A stretch of DNA of 64,000 nt from an uncultured Candidatus Melainabacteria bacterium (GTDB lineage: Bacteria > Cyanobacteriota > Vampirovibrionia > Gastranaerophilales > Gastranaerophilaceae): contig CAKULF010000006.1 in NCBI GenBank assembly GCA_934667125.1, forward strand, positions 25,432 through 89,431. The letters are read 5' to 3'. Below, piece after piece: positions 24,508-34,116 of the stretch. A program made the position numbers and the translations under genes. Every line of letters starts with the position of its first letter. Position 1 is the first letter of the stretch. The notes under the pieces are model-generated. The model was not told the DNA's origin. It worked only from the letters and a program-made list of their open reading frames with translations, and searched no databases.

Positions 24508-26274
24508 ATGAGTGGTGTGAATGTAAGTTCTGCAAAGTTAAACAGTTATGTAAATGAAATCATCTCCAAAGCTGGTGATGCTGATAATGTTACAAAATCA
24601 GACGTAACAAGCTATATAAACAAACACAGTGGCGAATTGCAAGAGCTTGATATTGACATTAATTCAGCGCTTGATGAGATTAACGACTTAATCGACGAAA
24701 AGAAAGATGGAGTTGTTGATGGCAAAAATAGCAATAGCAAAGATTTAACAAACATTTGCGAACAATTAAAAACAAAATATCTTAGTGGCGTAAATGTATC
24801 TAAACAAGATTATACAGCAACGCCGCAATTAAAAGCATTGGATAAAGCGCTTGACGACGGGATTTTAAAGGATTTATACGCTCAAGGCTATTCTAAAGAC
24901 GAAGTTTTCCAAATAATTCAAAAAGTTTTTCCAATAAAACTTTCAAAAGCTGGGGATAAATATAAAATCCCTTATGGTCACGGTTCTGAAGCAAAAGAAA
25001 TATACAAAAAATTTAGCGATCAATTTTCTCTTTATTCAAATTCAGAAATAGTCGCTCTTCAACAAGATATTGCGGCAAATGAAAAAGCTATTGAAGCTAA
25101 TAATGCTCAGATGATTACTCTTCAAAACAAAATAAAAGCCTCAAAAGAAGAGGTTGAGGCTGCTCTTAAAAAAGCGATTGAAGAAAGCAAAGATATTAAA
25201 GAAGAACAAAAAGACGAAGCCAAAAAAATTGTTGAACAAGAAGTAAATTCTTATGCAAATTCTGATGGCGAAATGAGCTATGAAGATTTTGAGGGCGGAT
25301 TGTCTAAGAAATTAGGCGCTCTATCTTCAAGCGGATCATTTGAAATTGCAAGCATTATGGCAAAATTTTCTCAAGCTCAAAGCGAAATGGACGTTATTGA
25401 CGGAATGATTTCGGATGTTGAATCATTAAACAACCAAAACGCTTCATTAGCTGATGATATCGAGCAAGCTCAAAGCGAAATGGAAGATATTGCAAGTGAA
25501 ACAGCAGGCAAAACCGACTGTGAAGTTAAAAAATGTGACCCAATAGGTTTTAATTCAGGCGATACACGTTATGATTTCTTTGTTGATAAAGATTCAGACG
25601 GAAAATTAAGCAACGCAAACGAATTTTTGGGCGCTAAAAAAGGCTGGAAGGAAATGACTTCGCTTGATTCTGACGACGATGGCAAAATTTCAGCAGACGA
25701 AATGAAAGACTTACACATTGTCGAAACAGCAAAAGACGGTTCGCAAACGGTTAAAAAAGCCTCTGATTTATTCAAAAACAACGATTTTATCGACTTAAAC
25801 AGCTATAAATCTAAAAATTCAGATATCGGAAACGGCAACACTCTTCTTGGCACATTTGGTTTAACATTCAAAGGCAGCCAAATTGATGACGGCTATAACA
25901 CGCTTGACGATATGGATTGGCTAAGCAAAAACTATGATTTTTCAGACTCAAACGAAACTAATTTCTTTGAAAAATCGTCCATTAAAGGGCTTAATATGGC
26001 AAGCGAAATTGAACAATTTAAAGCTGATTTTTCCGCTTTAACCAACCTAAGCTCTCAAAGCGACAGCTCTATCAACGATAGTTTAAATGAAATCACAAGC
26101 AAAATTACAAGCAGCTCTTTAAGTTCAGCAAAAGCAAAAACTTCAAATATCAAATTTGAAGATAAAGACGAAAAAACGCAAGAAAAACTTGAAGCAAAAC
26201 AAGCTGAAACCCAAGAAGCCAAAGAAAAAGAAGAGCTAGAAGAACAAGAAAAAAAGAAAAAAATTGAAGAATAA
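24508..26274 (+). CDS. EF-hand/coiled-coil protein of unknown function
   Basis: 588 residues, no signal peptide or membrane segment. Residues 1-170 are helical and unassigned; long coiled coils fall at about 180-245 and 285-335; two EF-hand-type loops follow, DKDSDGKLSNANEF (about 361) and DSDDDGKISADEM (about 387), each with Dx[D/S]xDG calcium ligands. The tail (about 545-588) is almost all Lys, Glu, Gln and Ala. The AGGG site before the ATG is weak. Calcium binding is likely; the role (cytosolic scaffold or leaderless secreted protein) is not known. Downstream ogt starts 21 nt later. Confidence 0.65.
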   Translation: MSGVNVSSAKLNSYVNEIISKAGDADNVTKSDVTSYINKHSGELQELDIDINSALDEINDLIDEKKDGVVDGKNSNSKDLTNICEQLKTKYLSGVNVSKQDYTATPQLKALDKALDDGILKDLYAQGYSKDEVFQIIQKVFPIKLSKAGDKYKIPYGHGSEAKEIYKKFSDQFSLYSNSEIVALQQDIAANEKAIEANNAQMITLQNKIKASKEEVEAALKKAIEESKDIKEEQKDEAKKIVEQEVNSYANSDGEMSYEDFEGGLSKKLGALSSSGSFEIASIMAKFSQAQSEMDVIDGMISDVESLNNQNASLADDIEQAQSEMEDIASETAGKTDCEVKKCDPIGFNSGDTRYDFFVDKDSDGKLSNANEFLGAKKGWKEMTSLDSDDDGKISADEMKDLHIVETAKDGSQTVKKASDLFKNNDFIDLNSYKSKNSDIGNGNTLLGTFGLTFKGSQIDDGYNTLDDMDWLSKNYDFSDSNETNFFEKSSIKGLNMASEIEQFKADFSALTNLSSQSDSSINDSLNEITSKITSSSLSSAKAKTSNIKFEDKDEKTQEKLEAKQAETQEAKEKEELEEQEKKKKIEE

Positions 26275-26294
26275 TTTTGTTATACAATTTAATC

Positions 26295-26804
26295 ATGTAT
26301 TACAAAACTTCTTACATTTCACCTCTTGGAAAAATGACCCTTGCTTCTGATGGCGAAAGCCTAATCGGCTTATATTTTGACGGGCAAAAATATTTTTTAA
26401 GCTCAATTAAGTCTGAAATTATTGAAAATGATGGGCTTGAAATTTTTAAAAAAACCAAAAAATGGCTGGATGAATATTTTAAAGGCAAAAACCCATCTGG
26501 CAAAGGCTTGAAGCTGAAATTAGAAGGTAGCGACTTTAGAAAAAACGTTTGGCAAAAATTGCGCTCAATCCCATACGGAAAAACCGTAAGCTATAATGAT
26601 ATTGCAAAAAATATCGCAGCCGAAAAAGGAATTAAAAGAATGTCCTGTCAAGCTGTTGGCAGCGCTATCGGACATAACCCAATTTCAATCATTATCCCCT
26701 GCCATCGAGTAGTTGGCACAAACGGAAACCTAACCGGTTACGCCGCAGGAATTAAAGTTAAGAAGAAATTGCTTGAACTTGAGGGAATTGAAATAGAAGA
26801 ATAG
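26295..26804 (+). CDS. ogt: Methylated-DNA--protein-cysteine methyltransferase
   Basis: Suicide repair protein that takes the methyl group from O6-methylguanine. Ada_N-like RNase H fold domain (residues 1-75), then the DNA-binding HTH and active site IIPCHRVVG with the acceptor Cys; IPYGKTVSYNDIA and QAVGSAIGHNPISI are conserved. 169 aa. The ATG at 26295 gives the usual MYYKTSYISPLG start. No Shine-Dalgarno; TACAAT at 26283-26288 lies 6 nt before the ATG, a possible leaderless promoter inside the short gap after the EF-hand gene. Confidence 0.94.
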   Translation: MYYKTSYISPLGKMTLASDGESLIGLYFDGQKYFLSSIKSEIIENDGLEIFKKTKKWLDEYFKGKNPSGKGLKLKLEGSDFRKNVWQKLRSIPYGKTVSYNDIAKNIAAEKGIKRMSCQAVGSAIGHNPISIIIPCHRVVGTNGNLTGYAAGIKVKKKLLELEGIEIEE

Positions 26805-26807
26805 TTT

Positions 26808-29800
26808 TTACATGTTTAATTTAGATTTTATTATTTCTAAGCTTCTTGTTCTTTTTGCCGTTAAAGAAAAACTTTCTATTACTTGTTTCATAACTTCCGG
26901 ACTCCAAAATATCTTAAGTTTCTCTTTTGTCCTTGTAATTGCAGTATAGAAAATCCCATGGGTTATATTTTTTTGATTGCATTTTGGAATTACAATCTTT
27001 ACAGAATTATATTCCAATCCTTGTGCTTTGTGTATTGAAATGGCGTACGCCAAATGAAAAGGCACAATGCTTCTTTTTCGTGATTCATCTCTATCTTCAT
27101 CGCTATCATTAGTATATTCATATACAGGAAATCTAATCCTTGTGGTTTTGTCTGTTGCACTTATAAATTCTATATCATCCAACTTGCATTCACTTTTTAA
27201 CAATAGAATATCCACATCAATTGTAAATACAATACGATCTTCTAGTTTCTGAATATCAACAATTGTCCCTTTTAAATTATTATAAAGTATCGTAAATCGT
27301 TTAGTATCACAAAAAAGTATACGATCACCAATTTTATAACTCCACTCTCCCCATCTAACAGCTTGATTTTGATTATTATTTTGAAAGTATAAATTCATAT
27401 TATTCAACCCATACTTACCATCATAATTCAGACATAATACAACTTCATCTTCATCTTCTTTAGTTAATATCTCGTCACCAATATTCTTAGAAAATGGACC
27501 ATTTATAACCAATTTTTCCGTTATAAGCGGTTTACAGGCTCTAACTTCATCCCATAAACTAACGAGCTTTTCTTTATTTGTTCTCCATGTATTCAACAAT
27601 TCAACATTAATATATTCATTTTTAATAATATCTTTTGCATAGAAGAACCAATTGCCAAAATCAATAGACTCTATCTGATAAATATCGCCGGCTAGAACCA
27701 ATAATGTATCTGAATTCAGTCTTGAAAGAAATTTATCCATTGTTCGATTGTCTATAACCGAACACTCATCTAAAAAAATAATGTCATAATTCAAGTTAAT
27801 ACTTAAGCATTTATCTATGGTATAAAAATCAGCTTTTTCCATATCTTCAAGACGTCTTTTTAAATTATGCAAAGATGTATGAGTTTTGGTTAGAAATAAC
27901 TTTTTCTCGTTTTTAAACATTTGAGCGATTAATTTTATCAAAGTTGTCTTACCGGTCCCAGCAGCGCCATAAATTAATAATAAATTTGAATCCAAAAAAG
28001 CGTTCTTTATTGTTTTTCTTTTTATTTCGTCCAATTCTTCGGTGCAACTTTTAAAGAATTTTTTATTCTTTTCTTCCCTGTCCATATTAGGATTTTTTGA
28101 TATTTCAATCAATTTTTTCAAAATATTTATAGTCACCTTTTCATAGGAACTTATATAAGCAATACCGTCCTCGACTTTAATATCATAACCTTCTCTAGTC
28201 TCCCAAGTGTCTAATTGAGAATTCAATTGTTCGATTTCCTCTTCTGTTCCAACTAAGGAAACATCAAAATATATTTCACCTGTTTTTTCTATTAAATTTT
28301 TAATTTTAAAATAAGGTTCATATAAATTTAGTTTTTCACCCGAAGTGACTTCAGACAAATTTAAAATACTTGATTCATTTGTTCTTTTTCCAGCCAAATT
28401 AGACATATATGGATTTTTTTCAAACGGATAACAAGAACTTGCAATCTTAACATTTGAAAAATTTAAAAAATTAACACCATGAGTATCATCAGGCAAAATG
28501 TTTTTTAAAACTCTTTCATCCAACGAAAGCAAAGCATATCTTACAATATTTTTTCCTTTAACTTTTTTATTTTTAGAATAAAATTTTTGAAGCTTTTTGA
28601 GCACTTGTCTAAAATTATTAGTATTTTTGCCTTTGTATATTTTATCTAAATTTTTTATAAATTCATCTTCATTTACATCAATAAAACTAAGTAAACTCAT
28701 TCCGGTTTTTGTAAGAAAATTCATAAGCCCTTCGTATTCACCATGAATTGAAGTAATTTTCATTTTTTTAATTTCTAAAATTTTAGCCAAATCATTTAAA
28801 CGTTTCGGGGCTATTGATACTTTCCAGTCTGTGATTAATTTTATTTTTGTTGAAACATTCCACAAACTAATATCTAATTCGCTATATGCAATTTCTATAG
28901 GATAATTCGTTGGAATATCTATTACAGAATAAACTGTAAAACGATTGAATTTTGAAGCATATATATTTTCTAATTGCAATGTAATTTCAAAATATCTTTT
29001 TCCATCTACATAAAACGGGGTTTTCTTTTGAATGGAATATCTTGCTGATTTTGGTTTACGTTTCTTTTTTTCCGCTTTTTCAATTGCATCAGCCACTATT
29101 CTATTATATTCTTCATCCATCTCGTCTATTTCAATTGGGAATTTGTTCAAATTATGCAGAACATTTATGTTATATTCATTTTTCAAAAATTCCTTTATTG
29201 CCCATAAAAAATCATAATATTTAAGCATTAGTCTTTCAGATTGTCCATCTTCGAGTGGGTGTTTTGCTTTATACTTCACGCCTCTATAAAAATCTGCTAA
29301 ATATTTAGTCTTTATACTAAAGAGAGCCTTTTCCCAAGCTAAGGGGATATTTACTTCTTTATGTCCATCTTCTATAGCATTTAATAGCAAAACTGCAGCA
29401 CAAAAATCATCCATCTTTGTTAAAAGTTTTCTAGATAAATTGTCACGAGTATCATCCAAGACATTTTCTTCAATACATTTTGTAATTTCTTCATCACATA
29501 TTTCTATGAGTTTTAGAATTTCCTTTTTTTCATAAGCAACATCATCTAAACGGGAAACAAATTTATGTGTTTCCATTATTTCGACTAATTTTTTACAAAA
29601 TTCATTTACTCCTTCTTCTGAATCTTCAATTTCATCCTCGGGTTTAAATGTAATAGTTGTAGAATCTTTAGAATAATCTATTGAATAAACATAATCCAAA
29701 GACATATATTTCCAAAAAACACGTCTTTCTCCCCTTTTTTTAGGATTTAAAACCACAAATAAAATTCCAGGATTATAAATCCAACCACAAGCAATCGATG

Positions 29801-30101
29801 CTGGAAAAGCCAATGATTTTAAAGAATATTTAAAATTGCCATTATCATCGAACTCATTTATCGATGTTCCTTTAATTTGAACATCAAACTCTTGTTCCGG
29901 TCTTCTTGAAATAGCAGGTTCCGGTATAAAATCAAAAACCCCATCAGTATTAGGCCATTTATCATTTGCCGTAAAATTAGGATTGATTTTACCATCACGA
30001 GTATCCAAAAACTCTGTCAACACAGCAATAGTAGTTCTATCTATGCTTTCATTTTCAGTGTGAGTCTTAATGTGTCTTTTGATTAGTTCTTTATTCACCA
30101 T
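26808..30101 (-). CDS. DUF4365-like nuclease domain fused to SF1 helicase
   Basis: 1097 residues. The N-terminus has a PD-(D/E)xK-like pattern of DUF4365 type: an early Glu, NTDGVFDF (Asp 53) and FDVQIKG (74-78), followed by SLAFPASIACGWIYNPGILFVVL. The C-terminal 400 residues form a RecD/UvrD-like SF1 helicase: Walker A GAAGTGKTTLIKL (about 710), FLDECSVIDN (777), LAGDIYQIES (800), LLNTWRTN, and AYAISIHKAQGLEY (about 1025) with FYTAITRTKEKL. The middle 600 residues are unassigned. Nuclease-helicase fusions of this kind often act in anti-phage defence, and it stands at the edge of an R-M island; that role is inference. Start at 30101 chosen for AAGG upstream. Confidence 0.75.
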   Translation of the reverse strand: MVNKELIKRHIKTHTENESIDRTTIAVLTEFLDTRDGKINPNFTANDKWPNTDGVFDFIPEPAISRRPEQEFDVQIKGTSINEFDDNGNFKYSLKSLAFPASIACGWIYNPGILFVVLNPKKRGERRVFWKYMSLDYVYSIDYSKDSTTITFKPEDEIEDSEEGVNEFCKKLVEIMETHKFVSRLDDVAYEKKEILKLIEICDEEITKCIEENVLDDTRDNLSRKLLTKMDDFCAAVLLLNAIEDGHKEVNIPLAWEKALFSIKTKYLADFYRGVKYKAKHPLEDGQSERLMLKYYDFLWAIKEFLKNEYNINVLHNLNKFPIEIDEMDEEYNRIVADAIEKAEKKKRKPKSARYSIQKKTPFYVDGKRYFEITLQLENIYASKFNRFTVYSVIDIPTNYPIEIAYSELDISLWNVSTKIKLITDWKVSIAPKRLNDLAKILEIKKMKITSIHGEYEGLMNFLTKTGMSLLSFIDVNEDEFIKNLDKIYKGKNTNNFRQVLKKLQKFYSKNKKVKGKNIVRYALLSLDERVLKNILPDDTHGVNFLNFSNVKIASSCYPFEKNPYMSNLAGKRTNESSILNLSEVTSGEKLNLYEPYFKIKNLIEKTGEIYFDVSLVGTEEEIEQLNSQLDTWETREGYDIKVEDGIAYISSYEKVTINILKKLIEISKNPNMDREEKNKKFFKSCTEELDEIKRKTIKNAFLDSNLLLIYGAAGTGKTTLIKLIAQMFKNEKKLFLTKTHTSLHNLKRRLEDMEKADFYTIDKCLSINLNYDIIFLDECSVIDNRTMDKFLSRLNSDTLLVLAGDIYQIESIDFGNWFFYAKDIIKNEYINVELLNTWRTNKEKLVSLWDEVRACKPLITEKLVINGPFSKNIGDEILTKEDEDEVVLCLNYDGKYGLNNMNLYFQNNNQNQAVRWGEWSYKIGDRILFCDTKRFTILYNNLKGTIVDIQKLEDRIVFTIDVDILLLKSECKLDDIEFISATDKTTRIRFPVYEYTNDSDEDRDESRKRSIVPFHLAYAISIHKAQGLEYNSVKIVIPKCNQKNITHGIFYTAITRTKEKLKIFWSPEVMKQVIESFSLTAKRTRSLEIIKSKLNM

Positions 30102-30216
30102 ATTTTCAAACCTTGCAAGCAAATATAACAAATGCTTTTACATTAATTTTATATCAAAAATAATCTTGTTTTAACTTTATTAAAATATTTTAAAAAGACA
30201 CAAATAAAACTCTAAA

Positions 30217-30591
30217 CTACTTCTTCAGCCATTGATTATTCTTAGGGTTCACGTACCTTTTCCCTGTCATATACATCAAAGGGCAGCTATTTCCTTTGTA
30301 TCGTGCTGAAAGGATTTTATTATCCTTATCCACCTCAAAAACTCGGTTGCAAAAATATTCTCCACCGCTAAAATCACTATAAGAACCTGAAACTTTATAA
30401 TGATTATTTTTCCAATATATCAATTTTCGCCCTGCAATTTCCTTTTCATCCGTCGGAAAACCCCAAGCATCGATAACATCATCTATCGAATAACCAACCC
30501 AAGAGTCAATCGCTTTTTGCATAAAGCTTTCCGCTCTCACAGCAAGATTTGAAACCACAAACAAAAATAATACCAATAAAATTTTTTTCAT
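30217..30591 (-). CDS. Small exported protein, unknown function
   Basis: 124 residues with a signal peptide (MKKILLVLFLFVVSNLAVRA). The mature part has WVGYSIDDVIDAWGFPTDEKEIAGRKLIYW, a pattern shared by many small periplasmic proteins loosely similar to BamE/SmpA, and two cysteines (CNRVFEV, CPLMYM) likely to form a disulfide. GAGG 5 nt before the ATG, and TATAAT on the minus strand at 30613-30618. No homologue recognised with certainty. Confidence 0.65.
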   Translation of the reverse strand: MKKILLVLFLFVVSNLAVRAESFMQKAIDSWVGYSIDDVIDAWGFPTDEKEIAGRKLIYWKNNHYKVSGSYSDFSGGEYFCNRVFEVDKDNKILSARYKGNSCPLMYMTGKRYVNPKNNQWLKK

Positions 30592-30632
30592 TACAACCTC
30601 GTTTTTTTAAAAATTATACAATAAAACACAAA

Positions 30633-31409
30633 CTAAAGCCATTCATTAATATCTTTTTTGCTTGGCGCCCAATAGCAAACTTGATGTTGAGTGGTTTTGC
30701 AATATCTGCAAAACGGAATTGGCTTAACCAAAGCGCTTTCAAGCTCTGCGCCATTTTTCACCTTAAAAATATCAATATAATCATACGGCGAAACTTCCAA
30801 GTTTTTATTGAAATATTTATTAAAATGTTCAATATGCGCTGTCGTGCAGCAAGTGTAGAGTTTTCCGTCTTTTAATGTTGCGCAATTTTTCAAAGGACAA
30901 GCACCGAACGAATTTAGCCAATATTGCGCTCCATCTATATCTAGCGGATATTTTGACCAAATCTTATTTTTATCCTTATCAAAATTCATAGATGTATAAC
31001 CCAAGAACACGCCAAAATTCTTGGCAGTCTTGTCTACCGTTGAATAATCGATGTTTAAGCCATATCTTGATACCCAAATTTTTATGTTATATCTGCGACA
31101 CGCTTTCCAAAATCTATCTTCCTGTTTGGTTAATAAAATTCCATTTGTAATGATGATTAGTTCTGTATCTTTGAATAAATTTCTTGCAACCGGAAAAAAA
31201 TCCACCAATTCTTTATGCAGTAACGGCTCTCCGCCAAGCAAGAATATCTGTTTAACCTTGCCTTGAGTCAATTCTGAGACTCTTTTTAAATCTCTATCAA
31301 ATATATCAATATCAAGATAAAATTCTTTCGCCAAAGGCGAAAAATGCGTACAGCTCACGCAATTCAGGTTGCAATGGTCTGTAATATGTATATCAATTTT
31401 TTCTATCAT
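30633..31409 (-). CDS. Radical SAM protein
   Basis: 258 residues with the [4Fe-4S] motif CNLNCVSC (about 13-20), the GGEPLLH motif (about 59-65), and IITNGILL. A C-terminal cysteine set (CPLKNCATLKDGKLYTCC, CRYCKTTQHQVC) resembles a SPASM/twitch cluster domain, found in peptide- or carbohydrate-modifying enzymes. No precursor peptide gene was found nearby, so the substrate is open. SD TAGGAAAG directly precedes the start. 41 nt upstream of the small exported protein gene. Confidence 0.8.
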   Translation of the reverse strand: MIEKIDIHITDHCNLNCVSCTHFSPLAKEFYLDIDIFDRDLKRVSELTQGKVKQIFLLGGEPLLHKELVDFFPVARNLFKDTELIIITNGILLTKQEDRFWKACRRYNIKIWVSRYGLNIDYSTVDKTAKNFGVFLGYTSMNFDKDKNKIWSKYPLDIDGAQYWLNSFGACPLKNCATLKDGKLYTCCTTAHIEHFNKYFNKNLEVSPYDYIDIFKVKNGAELESALVKPIPFCRYCKTTQHQVCYWAPSKKDINEWL

Positions 31410-31494
31410 ACGCTTTCCTAGAACTATCCATCAATGATTTTATTATCGGATATTTAAAGGGAATTGACAAGAGGGGAATTAAGTATTGGCATTT

Positions 31495-32481
31495 TTATAT
31501 ATCTTCTTTTAAATCTCTGAATTTTAAACCAAAATTCTTACTTAAAATTTTTGCCATATACGTAGCTTCTTTTTCATCTATTCTAAATTTCTCTTGTAAA
31601 TAACCTATATCAAAACTAGCACTTTTTGCAACAGGAAAATTCAAACAATATCCCTTATGAAGACTGGTCCATTTATGATTATGTTTTTTTGTATATATAC
31701 AATCATCACAAATTCCAACAAGAAAATCGTTTTTCTCTTTCAGCAAAACATAATGATAAAATTTTTGAGGATAATTTTCTATAACTATCATATCGTAATC
31801 TTTATTAAAATTTATAATGCTGGTTTTATATTCTTCCATTTTTGTAGACAAATCTTGTTTTAATTTAATCCAAGAAATTGCATTTTCAAAATATTCATTA
31901 TTTATCACCCCGTCAAGGCAAAAATCTTTTACTAAGGTTTCAAAACCTTTTCTATAATAATAAAATTCCCAACCCGAACTTTTAGTGTATTCTATTCGTG
32001 CTTCTCTGTCATTGTCGCTATAAAATATAACTGTTTCCGGCTTATTTATTCCATTTAAATATGCTAATAGTGCAGTTTTACTGTTAACGTTCAGATGAGT
32101 AACCTTTCGTTCGTCTTTTTGAGCGTCCATATCATCCAGATAGTCATTTACTTCTTTTTGAGTTTTTAGCAACTCAACTAAATTTGGTTCAGGAATATTA
32201 TGTTGGTCTAAAATGGTTTTAAATTCATTTTTCATTTCATCAAAACTCTCAACACTCTTTTTCAAATTTTCTATACTTATTTCTATAGTTTTATCTTTTT
32301 GTTTTGCCTTTTCGCTTGTATTCTTTTTCAAAGACATTATTGAAACTATTAAGTATATAATAACTATTAACAACACAAGAAATATTCCAAATATTATTCG
32401 ATATAATATGGAAAATTCTGTTAACATCAAACTGCCAAATACAATAGTTATTATAGTACCTAAAACCCAAGTAATATCCAT
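31495..32481 (-). CDS. Membrane-anchored coiled-coil protein, unknown function
   Basis: 328 residues. Two adjacent membrane helices at the N-terminus (about 5-24 and 28-50), a coiled coil (about 55-110), then a soluble C-terminal domain with HLNVNSKTALLAYLNGINKP, IVIENYPQKFYHYVLL and CDDCIYTKKHNHKW that I do not recognise. Such two-helix-plus-cytosolic-sensor layouts occur in defence effectors, but nothing here proves it. SD AGGAG, 5 nt. Base composition is as AT-rich as the island around it. Confidence 0.6.
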   Translation of the reverse strand: MDITWVLGTIITIVFGSLMLTEFSILYRIIFGIFLVLLIVIIYLIVSIMSLKKNTSEKAKQKDKTIEISIENLKKSVESFDEMKNEFKTILDQHNIPEPNLVELLKTQKEVNDYLDDMDAQKDERKVTHLNVNSKTALLAYLNGINKPETVIFYSDNDREARIEYTKSSGWEFYYYRKGFETLVKDFCLDGVINNEYFENAISWIKLKQDLSTKMEEYKTSIINFNKDYDMIVIENYPQKFYHYVLLKEKNDFLVGICDDCIYTKKHNHKWTSLHKGYCLNFPVAKSASFDIGYLQEKFRIDEKEATYMAKILSKNFGLKFRDLKEDI

Positions 32482-32929
32482 TCACACTCCTGTCATCTAA
32501 TCTTTTTACCGTTTACAAATTGCTGTTGGATAAATAATCATTAATATGCGCTACATCGATTATCAAAAATTCCATTGCACTGTTGTTAAATCAAAATTTT
32601 TTAATATTTCACCAAACATTTTTACCTCTTTTTGATTTTTAATAACATGACAATTATATCAAATAAATTTCTATTAAATATATAAATTCTATTTTCAATT
32701 TAAAAACTCAAAACCATTTTAAACCCTTATTGTGTTTAATTATAGCAAAAAATATCCTAGAAAAAGAAGCGTATGCTGCTCAAGATTTGCATGTAGAAAA
32801 TTATAAAACCATGCGCCCAACACTAACAGGGGATAATGTACAGATGATATCCGAGCCGGAAGATGACGATAAAGTTAAGAGCAAAGGTGCGTAAAACAAT
32901 TCTTTTTGTTCAATTATCTTTTAAAATTT
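32482..32929. other. 448-nt gap with degraded coding remnants
   Basis: Contains, on the minus strand, an extended -10 (TGATATAAT, around 32655) and a GAGG-preceded 18-codon frame (32563-32619, MFGEILKNFDLTTVQWNF) that ends early; a second short frame follows in another register. On the plus strand a 165-nt open stretch ends at 32894 (separate entry). The picture is of decayed small genes between two island modules. Confidence 0.45.
32730..32894 (+). pseudogene. Orphan C-terminal gene fragment
   Basis: A plus-strand frame without good start or ribosome site reads ...IIAKNILEKEAYAAQDLHV then ENYKTMRPTLTGDNVQMISEPEDDDKVKSKGA and stops. Codon use is less AT-biased than the flanks and the acidic/basic tail looks like a true C-terminus. 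Probably the 3' remnant of a gene cut by a rearrangement. Family unknown. Confidence 0.35.
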
Positions 32930-33982
32930 TTAATTATTTTTAACCATAAATTTACGCTTAAAACCCAAAATGGTTATAACTTTTCGTTTATTTTCTTTTA
33001 CCCGACGACCATATTTATACTCATTTGTTATAGAAAAAACCTTTCCAATAAAAAACTTTAAAGACTTTTTTAAATCAAATTTAAAAAATGTTTTATAAGA
33101 TAATGGTTCTATTATTAAAAATAAATTATTTTTATTTCTTGATAAAATATAATAAAAATAGTCAGCCGAAATTTTAACGATATCTAAATCGTGTTGTTCT
33201 AGTTTTGGTTTTAAAGAATAAACAAATTCTAAAAAATCTATAATCTCTGTTTTTGAAAAATAACGTTTTTTAAAAATTTCATCAACAAAAGAAAGCTTAC
33301 AATTATAATATTTTGATAGAGCATAAATATTTATTTTACAATTTTGTACAGACATAAATTTTGGATATTTTGCCATAAGAGAATTTTTTGAGCGATAATT
33401 TTTTAATAAAACCTTATCTATAATTGCAAATTTATGACCGTCAAGTAATAATTTTCTAAATAACAAACAATCTTCAAGAGGTTTTATATCGTCATATACA
33501 AGGTTAATATTTTTTCTAAACATCATAGCAGTATGCTCAAATTCGTGATGATTTATAAAATTAAGCAAAGTTATATCGTATTTGTGCTTTGAATTAAATG
33601 GTTCAATATCCTCGCTCCAAATTTTAACCAAAGAAGAACATAGCGAAACATTTGGATTATTCTCTAAAAACTTAACTTGTTCTTCTATTCTATTTGGCAT
33701 TGAAACATCGTCAGAGTCCATTCTTGCAATATATTTACCTTTACATTATGAAATTCCATAATTTAAGCATTTTATATAACGCGTTGCTCTAAAATACCTT
33801 ATTCTTTCATCTTTTATAGAAGATACGAATTTAAAATTTTTATCATCAAAACTTCCATCAACAATAATCAATTCTAAATTTTGAAAAGTTTGATTTAGAA
33901 TACTACTGATGGCACCTGACAGTTGTTTAATAGAATGGTTATATATAGGCATAACAACACTAACCACAGGATTTAATGTCAT
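32930..33982 (-). pseudogene. Family 2 glycosyltransferase broken by one in-frame stop
   Basis: A good ATG (GGAG, 5 nt) at 33982 begins MTLNPVVSVVMPIYNHSIKQL, the GT-A N-terminus, with LIIVDGSFDD; after LNYGIS comes TAA (33746-33748), and the same frame continues CKGKYIARMDSDDVSMPNRIEEQV, where RMDSDD is the DxD metal site. Without the stop the protein would be 350 residues, a normal length for a WcaA-like polysaccharide transferase. A single base change (for example AAA to TAA) explains it. Recent loss of function, strain polymorphism or a sequencing error are all possible. Confidence 0.8.
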
Positions 33983-34116
33983 AAATTCTCCTTTTAGTTC
34001 ATTATACTTTAGAAATGTATTAATAGAAGAAATACATTTATTTTGGAGAAACCAGTTACAAAAGAACATATGAAATGATTTCTTGTAACACCTTATTTAA
34101 CTATTCTTATGTTGAA

